In this document: positions 47,364 through 59,850 of the stretch, one piece after another
How the letters are laid out: every line of letters starts with the position of its first letter
How positions within the stretch are numbered: the first letter of the stretch is position 1
Assembly (NCBI RefSeq): GCF_921293095.1
Contig: NC_060254.1
Location: forward strand, 14,384,001-14,448,000
Source of the DNA: Ischnura elegans
Taxonomy: Eukaryota; Arthropoda; Insecta; Odonata; Coenagrionidae
Reading direction: 5' to 3'
DNA: 64,000 bases
Notes under the pieces: model-generated
What the model was told of the DNA's origin: nothing
Seen by the model: the letters and a program-made list of their open reading frames with translations, nothing else
The model's database searches: none
Made by a program: the position numbers and the translations under genes

Positions 47364-49273
47364 CTAATTGGACTGATATTTTACATGGTACTCCTTGAAG
47401 CAACAATCAGGGTGCACGCCCACATTGCACTTTTCACAAATGAACTTTGAGCTTTTACCGCAGTGACCACACCGCCGATGGGTCTTAATTTTACTTATCC
47501 AGTGATTATAACCATCATATCTTCCATCTGTTATAGCTTGTCTCATTGTTCTTGGTGCTACTAATATAGGCTGAGTATCACTTGACAGTAGCCGGATAAC
47601 AACCTCTCTCAAAAATCAATTTGATTGCTTTTCCGATTGTTTATTCGGAAAATATGCCACAAATTAACAATGCTGCTGTTCAGACAAAATCTAAAGAAAG
47701 GCCAGTACCACTTGTTTGACCTTATTTTCACACGATACACTGCGCGCTGTTGATCAAATAAATCTACACCTCCCATGCCATGGTTATACATTTTCACAAA
47801 TTTGTGGCTGGCATAATTTCATAAGTTTTTTATACTTTGAATTCCAACGGGTGCAGGAACTAAGGCCGAATACAGTTTTTGAATCCACGTTTGTGGCAAT
47901 AGTGACTTGTGCATTATCATGCCAGCGAATGAGTGAAATGGGACTGTTCTTATCAGTGATTGCGGAGAATGCACCACTTTCCTCCTTGCTCACATCTACT
48001 ACAGGGGCTCCTTCAATGCGGTCTTTTCTTATTGTTCCAATACAGTTTATATTACTTTCTTTCAGTTTTTCTAGCAATGAAAGTGAGGTAAAAAAGTTGT
48101 CTACAAATAGCTTTGAACCAGGAGGAAGGAAATCTACACACATGGATTCTGTCACTTGGGCACCGAGAGAGATGCCTTTGGGTCAGTCTGTTTTTCCTGT
48201 GTAAACACTAAATTTAAGAAGGTATCCTTTTGAAGTCGTAACACACCATATTTTGTAACCAGAACGGCTTTCCTCTAATAAATTGCTTCATTGAATGACG
48301 CCCAAAGTATGGCTCCATACCCTCATCTAGAGAAAACTCACTATCGAAGCGTTCTATGATCTCGGTAAATTATTTATTCATGTGATCTACTACAGGTCTA
48401 ACTTCGTAAATCCTATCAGTGCTATCTATCTGGGTGTTATCATTAAAATGAAGGCATTTGTGAATCAAATCAAATTTACTGCGGCTCATTGATCCAGCAA
48501 CTAGAGAATGGAAAGTATCTCGTTTGGTTTCCCAATACATACGTCTGAATGGAACACAAAAGTAGCCAGAAAGTAATAACACGCCAAGGTATTTGTACAA
48601 ATCGTCCACAGAAAATTCGGCATTTGATAAACCTTTCTGAATAGCATACTTGTTTGTTTCTATACATATCATATTATATTCACAACATTTTCGTCCCAAA
48701 CTCTCTTGAACATTTCCAAAGGACTTTTATCTAATAACTCTGGTTTTGGCTGCATTCGAACAGGCTCTGAAGGTGGCATGTAATTTGTTTTCAGAGTTAA
48801 TTTTTTCCATGATCTATCTTTCTTACGGTAACTACCTGCCTCTAAGTGACTAAATTCTTTCTGAGTGTTGGTGGCCAAGGAAACATTGATTCGTTCTCTT
48901 GCTAGGACAATTCTGTCCATTCTTTTCATTAGACATATCAAAATCAGATCCGACCTCATTATTGTTTGAGCTTATTGCGGAATAGTCATCAGAAAAAAGT
49001 GGTAAATCAATTTTACCGTGATTAGTGTCAAGACGTACCTCACCTAATTGGGCTAGGACATCTTTGCCTCAATCCTTTATGCACGCTGGAGTCTCACATT
49101 CTTCAGGTGCATCATCTTCATCAGAGCAGTCACCATCTCTTGCTGGAAGAATAACCACATCTACAGTGTTTGCTCCATCAATTTCTCGCCCTCGTTCATC
49201 ATTTTCATCCAAGTTGTAGAGTTCAAATAAGATGCCTTCTGTGTTGAGTTCTGACCTAAAAGAGATCGGACAT
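47364..49273 (-). pseudogene. piggyBac transposase, broken
   Basis: Split over several frames. Likely start ATG at 49271-49273 (MSDLF), followed by an acidic N-terminal region rich in Asp/Glu. Then come a WKKLT and SPLEMFKRVWDE block (about 48690-48850), YKYLGVLLLSGY (DDE core start), SLDEGMEPYFGRHSMKQFIR with the first catalytic Asp (48325-48327), FVDNFFTSLSLL with the second (48099-48101), and GMGGVDLFDQQRAVY with the third (47762-47764). It ends in a Cys/His-rich domain (CGHC, CEKC, HPDCC, YH). Stops occur near 48366 and 48190, and frames shift near 48940, 48690, 48270 and around 47790-47800. All three catalytic residues survive. Confidence 0.9.
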
Positions 49274-49789
49274 TTTGATCCAAAGTTCTAAACACAGCTT
49301 GAGATGGCGTAATAACACCTAAAAACTATTTTAATGAGGAAGTGAATAAATATTTGCAATTCCTACCGTTTTCTGCTGTTTGTCGGCATTGCGAAGGTGT
49401 ACTCAGGATCCACTGTGATGCACAACTAACAAATGGATGAGCTAAAATAATTTAAATTTAGGAAATTTGTTGGGCAACTACGAAGCACAAACTTACGAAC
49501 ACTTGGTCTATAACTGCCGAGCTTGCAAAACGCAATGGCAGGTACCCTTGGGTCGGTCCTTTAAATATATAGTGTCTAGCCATGAGGAGCAAGAGTTACA
49601 TTTTAGCGAGAATCTCAAACTAAGTACATTGATTATATTTTAGCTCTTCAACCTCATAATTATCTCAGGCATCGAGTTACAATGATTTTGAAATACATTG
49701 TCAGCAAAGAATAACTCATCTGAGACGTTTACAGACAGCTCAACAATGTAAGGCAATACCATAATTGGTTTAGGGAAGAGTAGCGGTTC

Positions 49790-49813
49790 ATCCCACCGTG
49801 TGTTTAAACACAC
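49790..49813. repeat. piggyBac subterminal inverted repeat, right
   Basis: Pairs with 47055-47078. Contains gtgtgtttaaacacac, itself palindromic. Confidence 0.85.
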
Positions 49814-50180
49814 ACAAAGTTTGCGCTTTCATTGAAGTGTTTCAATTATCTTCACGGGAAATACTTTACTAACATCATGTTTCCTCAACATTCGAATGTA
49901 TAAAGGCAGGAAAAGTTTTATGTTCGCATCTGCTGTTCTCAAGAAGATGAAGGTTAAACAGTTTGCCTTTCAATTTACACATGCAGTGGTAATATTTTTT
50001 TTCAATGGTGGCCAACCTGGGGATAGTAGGCTGTAACACAAGATGTAATGAGCCTTCAGTAGTTTCAAAGAATGAGCCAAAGTAATTAAAAAATGGTTGC
50101 CTCTCAAGAGTGGCTAGAAATTATTTTTTTAATTTCCGCGTACTCGGCGTGTGTTTAAACACACGCTGGTAAAATATGGG

Positions 50181-50184
50181 TTAA
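50181..50184. repeat. TTAA target duplication, right of piggyBac
   Basis: TTAA immediately after ATATGGG; matches 46920-46923. Confidence 0.85.
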
Positions 50185-52055
50185 GGCAGGTAGAATTTTT
50201 GGTGAATTTGAAAAAAGCTTCAAGCACAAAAAAATCGTCGACAATAACACACGTCCATTTAAAATTAAAAAGAGGTCACATCATAAATTGAAACAAACGA
50301 GTCATGAAATTAAATTGGAACGAATGAATAGCAAAACTTTTCGGAAAGCGATGAAAAGACTCGCTTACATTTAGTCAACGAGGAAATAACTGTAACAGAG
50401 AAGTGCATCTATATTCCAATTTGCAAACAATTGACATTGAGTTCCAGAATAAATTTACACAAATAAGGAGATTTTAGCACGATACTCTTGAGAAAGTAGA
50501 TACAGTTTAAACTGAGTGCAGTTAAAAAAATATTTGGATGCAAATAGTAGGCCTGACATCATCCTAACGCTAGTTTGTTTCCATAGTGAATGATGTCTTT
50601 GTAATTGAATGGGTAAATGACAAATCCTCTCAAGTTAATTTGTAGCACTAAAAATAACATGTAATTGATGTTTCCACTTTATTTTCTTAATGAATCATGA
50701 AATGACGCTAAAACTTAAATTAAAATCTTTTAAGTAGTGATATTAGCCGGGTTTATACCATCTCAAATATATTCTATTTTAAAATTCCCTGACTCTTCCC
50801 TGGTTTTTAGGCCAAATGACGGCCTATGGAAAATAGAAAACGAAGAAAAGAACGAACGCGGTGGTAAGTTTTTTACTGCTAGAGTAATTTGACTACTGAG
50901 TCCCAACAAGCCTTTATTATAGTCGTTCATTGCTCGTGGGAGAAACGAATTCCTACACATACCCATACGGAAAAATATTCCTCTTACTTGATCGTTTCTT
51001 TCGGCCTTAAAAACATAACAACTTTACGAGATGACGTCCTCACTGTGATTCTGAAAGGTATTGGTTTCAAATATGTCAACCAATCTAATGCATTGCATGT
51101 CCTAATGGTCTAATCAAGGCATGCAGCCTCCTAGTCTATATCAGCTCCCATAGCAATCTAGTATAAGCAGTTTTTTTATGTATGGCGTAGCTTTCATGCG
51201 TATTATAGCGAGTACCCAGATTAATTCTTTCCTTAGTCAAGCCGATGAGAATAAGTATTCTTTGAAATAAATTCAAGTAGCGTCCAATGTTATACCTATA
51301 CTAAATACTCGCGTCACCAGTCTAACGCAAAAATGCTCCGCGCATTCAGCAACTATTTTTTCTCGTTATGAGTCAAGAAACCAAAAATATATAACATGAC
51401 TGGTCCAGAGGAAGTTGTCCCCTTAATAAATTCCAACGGCTGCCATCCATAAATACCATATTTGGCCATAATTAATGATGTTATTTGACCTGAGCATATA
51501 CCAACTGTCTATGTGAAAATTTCATTTTCCCATATTTAAGGTGAAATAACGTACGGGACATTATCCAAAAGCGTAAACACGGGCTTTAAACAAAATACGT
51601 CACGGGGTGAAAATAAAAACTTTGCTGAATAGAAGAAAACCAAGACTGCTCTGGTATAAATTATGGAGGTGAGGGTTCAGACGACAATTTCTGCCTAGGC
51701 GAGTTTAGTTATCTATCTTTTACACTCATTCTTCCATAATTTATGGAGAGAACCGTCTTGTTTTTCTGCAAGTCAGCAGGATTACATAATCTTTGCCAAG
51801 TCGCAAATTTCCTTCACGGACCGTATTAAAGGTTAAAGGTAGCGACCTGTATTTTCCTTCATGAAAAAAACAACGAAATTGCATTTCGATACAGATGGTT
51901 TACTCTTAGGTCGTAAAATTGTGTCATTTTTTATAAAAAAGGAGCTTTTCTGAATGAATAATCCCACACGATAATTTATAGGATGAGGACTTAGGCTAGC
52001 ACGGAGAACATGTAAAGACACTCATCCCCGTACCTATACTTACGGAAATCTTTGA
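50185..52055. other. Intergenic, no gene seen
   Basis: AT-rich spacer. A short inverted repeat (ataaattatgga at about 51657 and tccataatttat at about 51733) is the only structure noted. Confidence 0.45.
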
Positions 52056-52190
52056 GTCTCTGATCAGGAAAAAGAGAAAAGCAAGAAGTTTCGGATTGGC
52101 CTCGTATGAGGGACGCATCGTCAGCAAAGAGGAGAGACAAACAGGCCGGGCGAGTAGAAAAACTATGACTGATGGTAGGCGATGCATAAG
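52056..52190. repeat. Dispersed repeat family D, copy 1
   Basis: Shares 'agtttc(g/a)gattggcc(t/a)cg', 'acgcatcgtcagca' and 'gacaaaca' in the same order with 53520-53650, both on the plus strand. Diverged. Confidence 0.6.
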
Positions 52191-52755
52191 TAGGTACACG
52201 AAGAGGCCAGGAATCTATTGATGGAACGCTAAGAATCTGACGAAGACAGCATTGACCGATGAGAACTTTTAACTGCTTTTCCGTAAATTAATATTTAATG
52301 ACTCATAGATTTCAGACTCAGCATTACATATTAAATACTAATAAAATAAATAATTATTTAAGTGAAATGTACAAATCCTGTGATTTAAATGATATAAATG
52401 ATAATGAAAAGTATAAAATCGATAACGAGTCAAAACAGCACTAACGCTTATGGAACGGTAATCTACTTGCCAAACTAACCCAGTTAGGTGCAGTTATTTT
52501 GAGATTGATTTTGGAAAAATACATCACGACACCGATAACAGTGGAATGCTTTTTTAATTTTTGAAAATAAGGGTTTCATGATTTTCTAAATTTTAATCCC
52601 CTGAATTTTTGCGGAAAAACAAATATCAAATTCGAATTTAGTAGGTAAAATAATATGATATTGGAAAAAGTCATGCTTCTGTGTGAAAAAGGAAGATATG
52701 AATTTAGGTCAACTTGTTTCAACTTTTGTCCATGGTTAGACGTGATAAGAGGATT

Positions 52756-53510
52756 TCATTCAAAATGAAGAAGAAATATTACAAATTGCCATTGACAAGG
52801 TTTAAGGTAATTTTCTTTGAGTCTCTCTCTGTTTCTACTATAAGTTCTATCATCAGCAAATCGAAGCACGAAGATTTTTTCTCCGTGGATTATCACTCTT
52901 GGTGATTTGATTTTATTGATAGTTTTCTCAATAAAAAATTTATAATTTGAGTACACCCATGTCTCCTTTCCATTATCTTCCTCCTTCGCATCTGGCTCAA
53001 GATTTAATGGTAGGCACTCTTATTTTCATGCAAGTTTTTGGATAATTTTCCGGCCATTGTGGAACACTCCAATTTCTTAAAGAACTGCCTAAATTGAATT
53101 CATATTCACGGTACAAATATCCTTCTTTATGCCCAATAAAGCAATGAATGTAGGATTTCTTTCCTACGAAGAGCGTAAAAGCCCGCTTGTCTTCCTTGTG
53201 GCTTACCTTGTTTGCCCTAAATCCGAATTCATCTTCATCCAGGAACTTCTCTGCTTTCCATTCCATTCTCTTATTGACGATTCTTGTTAATACCTTTGAC
53301 TCGTTAGGCTTATGGCCCAAAATACATTTCTCCACTCTCTTACTGGGAATATGAATTTTGAGGCTGTTGTCGTCCAAAGGTGTATTTTTTTGTAGATGTA
53401 GCTGATTTTGCAATTTTTTTCTGAATTATAAGTATTTCATTTTACTCCAGGTGATCTAAAGCCTTCTCTACATCCACAAACGAGATGAATGCTAATTTGT
53501 TCTTTCAACC
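52756..53510 (-). pseudogene. Rearranged LINE RT fragments
   Basis: The minus strand contains SFVDVEKALDHLEWN-like sequence (near 53470-53500), then LTRIVNKRMEWKAEKFLDED followed by EFGFR (near 53220-53300), and IIHGEKIFVLRFADDRTYSR (near 52830-52900). These are LINE RT pieces: 'DYEKAFD-VEW', 'L-RI-N-R-----LSEEQFGFR', and the catalytic 'LRFADDIA'. In an intact RT the FGFR block comes before the EKAFD block, so at least two fragments are joined or one was rearranged. The FADD pair is kept. Confidence 0.6.
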
Positions 53511-53519
53511 TTTGTAGCC

Positions 53520-53650
53520 CGATCGGAAAGGACGTAGAACAGCAGGTAGTTTCAGATTGGCCACGCAAACGCATCGTCAGCAGAGAGAAGGCTGACAAAC
53601 AACGTAGCGAGAAGGAAAAATATGACTCACAGGGGGCGACGTAAAAAGAA
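53520..53650. repeat. Dispersed repeat family D, copy 2
   Basis: Diverged copy of 52056-52190, directly beside the LINE fragment. Confidence 0.6.
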
Positions 53651-54245
53651 TCCAAGGAGAAATAGAGCACAGCGCCATCCGAAAGGGATGGCAGAGGCGT
53701 CAACTCCCCCGCGCGTGACGGGCGACGAACCGATGAAAGATTCGGAAGGTGGGTAAATCCACGGGAGCGTAGTTTATCGGACGAAAGACTTCCCGCGTTT
53801 AAAGGGCAGTCGCATGCAAAAAGTTGAACATCGAACGGCGCTACTCCTCCCCCACATCCCCCACGGAAGGTACGAAATGGCTTGAAGGCGACGATATAAC
53901 AACGTCAGAGAGTAACTCCACAGCGGGCGATACGGCTGAGCCGGCAACTTTTGGACGAGAGAGATTCAAAGAAGGGAACGGTTAGAGCTGGACCAAAGGC
54001 GGAATTGCTGAGGAATAAAAAGTGACGGACGATAGTGAAGGGGAGGGATGGGAATGTACGGGGGTAGAATGTGTAGAGCGAAAAGCAGAGAGCAGGAATT
54101 GCAACAAAATTCAGACATTAAAAGGAAATAAAAGATTTTCTCATTTTCTCATTTTCAATTATAATAAAAGGTGTTCTCTCGAGTGCCGTTTAATTTAAGA
54201 ATAAATTTGGGAATTTTTATCGAATGATGGTGGCACAATGACACG
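53651..54245. other. Intergenic, no gene seen
   Basis: Moderately G+C-rich and purine-rich; no open frame of interest. Confidence 0.45.
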
Positions 54246-54510
54246 CAGGGGCGGATGCAGGATATTTTACTGGAATGCGCACAAGAGTCTGACAGGTCTT
54301 CTCATATTTGAGACTGAAGAAATACTGCATAAAACATTCTACTTATTTTAATATGAAACTTATTTATATTGAATTAAATGATTGAGACTGCGTAATACAC
54401 ATAATACAACGACCTTAATGATAACCGAATTCAAAATGTTGTCTTGTTATTTTAAGCACCTTGGGGGCACGTGTCCCCATGTCCCCCCCTTTTATCCCTC
54501 TATGGACATT
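54246..54510. mobile_element. Probable hAT remnant
   Basis: Begins caggggcggatgcaggat, nearly the same end as the 25746 element, and finishes in a C-rich stretch (gtccccatgtccccccc) like that element's right end. The right terminus and target duplication are not recognisable, so limits are approximate. Confidence 0.45.
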
Positions 54511-54715
54511 AAGAACCTATTACATAATACTCTAGTCCTGTAGTTCTGACCTAAGTACGTGTCCTACCCATTCTGCACTTATGTTCGCGTCCCTCCCTTA
54601 CCCCATAGTCCGTCCCTTTTAATGCTCGGCAGTTCCATCCAGGTGTCCAGCTCTTGCCATTTCCTTGACTTTGTCTAAAAGTTGCAAGCTCATACGTATA
54701 GCTGTCGAGTAACCC
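54511..54715 (-). pseudogene. Possible LINE C-terminus fragment
   Basis: Minus-strand frames give LDKVKEMARAGHLDGTAEH and AEWVGHVLRSELQD. The latter fits the LINE 'WVGHVLR' tail. Frames are interrupted; weak. Confidence 0.35.
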
Positions 54716-55756
54716 TCAAAGGTTGCTACATTGAGCGAGTATATTACGCGAAACATTTCACTGTGATCTCACCTCAAACATTTTATTTTAATTCTTACAA
54801 TCAGGGATTAGAAATTTAACATAATAATAGTACTATCTTCTATGACGATAATTATGCATCGAAATCAAAAGTTCAATGTGACATTTTTGGAAATTCAGCA
54901 TTTTCAAAAGTGTTTGTGAAATGACCAACTTATCACTCACTTAAGAATATAATGAGCACTTTGTGAGTAGGTAGAAGGTTAAACTGTGGTAAAGATGATT
55001 TTGAGTTTTGTATAAGCGAAGGCAAATGTTTTTAACGACGAAAATGTTGTTCTAGATAAGAGATGTGGACTATTACAAAATATGCGACAGTATTACCGGT
55101 CCCAAAGGAATAACGTCCGAAGATACATGCAGAGGACTACAGGGACACGTCTGAATGAGCAAGTTTCAGATTAAAGGAGATTCACATGAACAAACTTGAG
55201 CTCCACCACGGGAGGGCATGTTCAAGACATGAAAATATTCAAAATAGGGAGAAGAGAGAGGAGAGGAGAATGTATATGCATGAAAAGAAAGAAATGCGGA
55301 AAGCTGCTATTCAGTTGAATCTAGCCGGAAAAATTAATATCCAACAAAAATCCATGCAACTATATGAGAAATTAAGGTCAATTGCAACTCTAAAATTGTA
55401 AAATATAAACTCTCTTTACGGCTCAAAAGGCAAGTAAGGGATGAAAGCAACCAAAAACTCTGAGTCCTGGTAAAAGAGAATAAATTAATGCCATCGTCTA
55501 ATTTCTCACCTGTCCAACAGTAATTTTATATTGTGCTCCTTTTTAATGACCCCTTATTTATGAAATTTCCCTGTAAGTAATATTATACCACAAGACACGA
55601 AACCTAACGAAATTTACCGCAACCACATTCATCTAAAGGGGTAAACTCAGCAAAAAGATAATGTAATGGTGGAAAATGCCAGGTATAGAAAACTCAATCC
55701 ACGCCGAATACCTTTGAGGTGATGAAGGATTTGGTGTCTTCCTGGCGAATCTTACG
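54716..55756. other. Intergenic, one unassigned small frame
   Basis: A plus-strand frame at 55186-55401 encodes 71 highly charged residues (KREERRMYMHEKKEMRKAA, then QQKSMQLYEKLR). It looks helical and coiled-coil-like, perhaps a remnant of a transposon-associated Myb/SANT-type protein, but I cannot assign it. Confidence 0.4.
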
Positions 55757-55865
55757 GATGAATTCTCCTCGGGAAATCAGCTGGATCAGGATGGAAATTG
55801 ATACGATCGAAACGTTGGCAGCAATATGCATCCTGACCAGGCTGATTTCCCGAGACGAGTTCATC
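55757..55865. mobile_element. Fold-back element, hammerhead-like family
   Basis: Inverted arms 55757-55793 and 55829-55865 (both containing ctcgggaaatcagc in opposite orientation) around a loop with gatcgaaacgttggcagc. The loop carries the GAAACGTTG phrase shared with the 41451-41620 element; the CTGATGA part is degraded (tcaggatgg). Flanks show no clear duplication. Confidence 0.5.
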
Positions 55866-58800
55866 AACCTTTGAGGTGGTAAGCAGGATATCGCATAGAT
55901 GTGGGTGCATCCTGTGGAATGCATTTTACATTCGCAAATACCTTCTATAACTTAATTTCCTTCACATGGCGTCAATCAAGATAGTATTTGGGGTCACCTT
56001 CTGAAAACTCAGAATGCTGGTAATTCCTAGCCTCTTTCAGCAATATTACTGTCGTATGAGAAGAAAAATCGACACTTAAGTTCAACAAATCGACAATTAG
56101 TTTAAGTGTTTCATATCACCAAGAATTATTTTCCATTGCCGGAATCAATATTTTTCTGATGAAATCCGACGCAAAAAGGTTTAATCTAAGAACTAGACAA
56201 AATACAAAACGAAAGCTGCGCGATTCGTGAAAAACTGCTAATGGCGAACACAGCGTTACACAGCTGTTACGCGAATTAGCCTGCAACTGCGAGCCACTAG
56301 ATTCGGAGGCTGCGAGCTAAGATCAAATTTCTTTAGCAATTAAGAACAGATTTCTTTCAAAGTGATACGGAGAATATCGTGCTAGAACCTGCTTATAGAT
56401 CTGACAGAAACGATACTATAAGATAGATATTTTACTGGACGGAGAGGTAAAATCATTTTCCCCAGAGCAGTATATTACTCAAATAAATGCTAAGTGATAA
56501 TCAGCTGTAAATACATTACGCAAGTAAGTTTATATTTTTTAAATATTCTTGTGTTGTAATAACCCCCTCCACGTTCCTTTTGAGGCGACTTAAGGAGTAG
56601 TATATAAATATATGTAGGATGAAGAATGAGCTCCTTCGTTAATATTGACTCTAGAAAATAGCAAAAAATACTATCGTCCCCACGAAAGAATTTTATGAAG
56701 ATGATGATGAATATTTCAGACTGAAAAAAATGAACGAATGTAACGGTGGAGTAAATTATTTATGATTTATTTTCCCAAAGTAGAATTTGTAAATCAGTGT
56801 CTACCGCTATATATCTGATAACTTCAGGCGTTCAAGTAGATAGGCAAATATCTCACAATTAGATTATTTATCCAAGTCGATAGTAGAATTTTTTTGCCTT
56901 TGATTAACCAAAGAACAGGTGGTGACAGAGTTAATTCGAAATAAGTGTATCGTGCCTCATGCGTGTGAATTCACTATAAAATATCATACACGCAATACAC
57001 CAAAAATAGCATTTTGTGCCGAAATAGCCCGTATAGCCTTTAGGCACCTTCCTTTTACAGAACAAGGTCAATATACACTATTCATCTAAATGAATAGTTC
57101 AAACCACCTCTTATGTGGACGTTTCAAAGGCTTTAAAGAAACAAATGAGAACGAATTGCTTCCCAGCTGCGCCAAATTCACACCGGTGCACCGCGGTGGA
57201 GAAAAGGTGGTGAATTTCAAAACTAACGCGCTTAACGACCGTCCTTTTTCGTATTACGGCGTCATAAATCCCAAAATGGCCGTTGATTTCCCCGACTTTA
57301 ATCACCTGCTCTGACAATTATGACACATGATGCCTACGGATATCTTTCATACTTTCCGTGTGAGTAAGACTTGTCTGGAACGAGCAGCAGCACATCCTGC
57401 CTTTATGTGGATATTCTCATGTACCACCTAAAAGTAATGAGAGACTACGGCGTGGAAACGAATTTTCTTCTTTATCAATTTAACTGTTTGGATCTGGTAA
57501 AACAGTTTCGGAATAGAAATTCGTTTGATACAAAGATACAGCATGAAGCATTTTTAATATCATCACAAATCATATAAAAATCCAATATACACGAAAACTC
57601 GCAAGTAAGTACTTCCCACTGAAGCTAATTCTTATATTCAAGACCCAAAAATAAATTGAGTACAACATTAAACCTATTCACAATTATTTCATTATCCTCC
57701 AATGGCCATGCAATCGGTTAACCTCATCAGTGAACCTCACCTTGAGAGTGGTGCTGAAACTATGGCCACGATAATAGTAATTTGAAGATTGTTACCACTG
57801 AATAAGTAACGTTAACTTGAATAGAATTCCTGTATCAGGAAATGAGCGCAGTGGTTGAAGCTGGAAAGAGGTTTCTATAAACTAAAATGCCGCTAGTATA
57901 AATTTTTTATGTCCAATTATAGTTATTTCAATGCAATAAAAAACGTGATATCAATGACGTTTAGTCTAAAGTCATAATTCTTCCATAAGGCCAGAAATAA
58001 TTCATTCATTGCCTGCCCCTAAAGGAAGATTTCAGCCATAATATTTGTGTTCATTTTAATGAACTACCCTTGATAACTCAATTTCAATATTGTATTGGTG
58101 GTGCATGATTTTATACTAACCAAATGATGGAATAGATCAGACAACGTGCGTAATATCCCTTCACTATTTTTACATCGACTACTCAAAAAAACGACTTCCC
58201 AATTATTTCACAAGTAATACTAAAAAAATAGTTCGCCACACATTACTACGGGTCATTTTCTGTTCCGTTTTAGTAGATATTCATGTTTCGATCAAGTTTA
58301 AAGCAGCTGAAATAGTAGATAAATATATCCCTTGGTGTATCTAACAATAAACTGAAACCAACTTAGGTAAGTATACCTACGCATAGTTTAACGTATCATA
58401 CTGAGGACATCTCTGCAATCCGGAGAAAATAATGATGGAGGAAAACTGAAAACTGTCATGATGTCAGGTATCATTGTAGAGTACTATAAGGTATGGAAAT
58501 CAAATAAGGCGTATTTGACAAATGAACGGTTCTCGGGTTTAACACCGTGCGATTGGGATCCATGTGCGTTCATGCTTCGGAAATCGACTTCTTTTACGCG
58601 CCAATGTTTCCTTTGAACTAGACGATTAGCATAGAGACTATTGGGATACAAACATGATGAAAGAGTGACTAGGTAATTTGATTTCCAGGTATGAAACAAT
58701 TGATCAGAATTCAGAAACAAATTGAAAAACATCCAATAATTAATGAAAATTTTAAAAGATATTAACCTTCAAGATTGCTCTTGCATGTAATTGTTATTAC

Positions 58801-59659
58801 ATCTGTTCAACAAAATGTAAAAAATAATTAGTGAATACCTAAAAATCACAGATCTGGGCAAATCTGTTCTCAGATGCATTAACGCTGAGAAATGTTGCAT
58901 GTAACCAATGCGATATGGAAAATAATTAAATTATTATTGGTAAATTTTTGTTTAACTTAAAACGGCATATTATGAATTTTTTCCGTCATGTGCCTGTCAG
59001 GCTCACTGCACCCCGATTTTGAGAATCCCAGACCTCGCCCTACCCATGATTAATCCGCCATTGAACAGTTTAAACGCATAGAGTTGAAGTAATCACAAGC
59101 AAATAATGAGTTGCCTATTTTGTAGCACATTGGCCGATTTGGGACGTTAGGTTTGACGCTTTAGAGTGTGTTGGAGGAGTTGAGAGAGTCCGTTGTCGAA
59201 ACAGGAGGCGTCGGCGCGCGGAAAGAGAAGGAAGGGATGACTGAATGAATTGAACGCCTTCAGGACGAATGTAAGCCCTTCCGACGGGAAGCTGTAAACG
59301 GCCACGCGCCGAGCAAAGCATCGAATGCATCATCCCACGCTGGATGGACCACTCTCTCACACACAGTCCGACCCTTGCAACGCCCATCCCCACAATAGCA
59401 CGACCCGCCTTCAAAACTTTTCATTCACAATATTTCCGTAATTCCGATAAAGAATTTTTTCAGGCGAATTTTCAGGCTCGAGTGGAATTTTAGCATATAA
59501 GTAAATTAAAATTTACCATAAAGTTCACACGAATACATCGATTTTAATTCACGAACGTGTTCAATAGATTCTTTTGAAAATTAAACAAGAAAAAAGAAGA
59601 GCGTCATCCATGGAGGACGTGTCGCATGTAAACTTACGTAGAGTCCAATATTAGGAAAC
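55866..59659. other. Intergenic, no gene seen
   Basis: About 3.8 kb of AT-rich spacer. A 74-codon plus frame at 57090-57314 overlaps a 68-codon minus frame, and neither has a known motif. Near 59035 'cctacccatgattaatccgcc' resembles a hAT right end without a partner. Confidence 0.45.
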
Positions 59660-59745
59660 AAAAGTGAACTCGACTAGAATGGGACTCGAACCGGTGACCG
59701 TCCATATGGCAGGCAAGGACTTTATCTCACCGCCACCGAGGTAAA
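59660..59745 (-). repeat. tRNA-derived SINE head
   Basis: Minus strand reads ggtggcggtgagataaagtc (A-box-like), then cttgcctgcc, then cggttcgagtcccat (B box). The order and spacing match the pol III head of arthropod tRNA-related SINEs. It does not fold into a complete tRNA by eye. Confidence 0.5.
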
Positions 59746-59850
59746 TTTTTCATGATACCACCTCGTGAATCAAAGAATATCAAATTTTATATTGCTCTGA
59801 AAGTGAACGGAATAGTCTTTATTTTCTTCAAAATCTTGATTTGTTGTGAT

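Larger units (their letters stand above)
46924..50180 (-). mobile_element. Nearly full-length piggyBac transposon, inactive
   Basis: A 3257-bp element bounded by TTAA on both sides. Its ends are CCCATATTA at the left and TAAAATATGGG at the right, i.e. inverted CCCATATT. Subterminal inverted repeats of 24 bp with one mismatch (47055-47078 and 49790-49813) contain ttaaacacac and ggtgggat, and a further tgtgtttaaacaca palindrome lies at about 50152. The minus strand carries a broken transposase (47364-49273). All hallmarks of the superfamily are present, but stops and frameshifts inactivate the gene. Confidence 0.9.

Noticed and set aside
47716..48204. 162-codon plus-strand frame
   Set aside because: Antisense to the piggyBac transposase core, whose catalytic motifs are read on the minus strand.
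58985..59060. hAT right end (ccgccattg-like)
   Set aside because: No matching left end or target duplication could be located nearby.
59660..59745. Functional tRNA gene
   Set aside because: A and B boxes are recognisable but the acceptor and anticodon stems do not pair by eye; a SINE head fits better.
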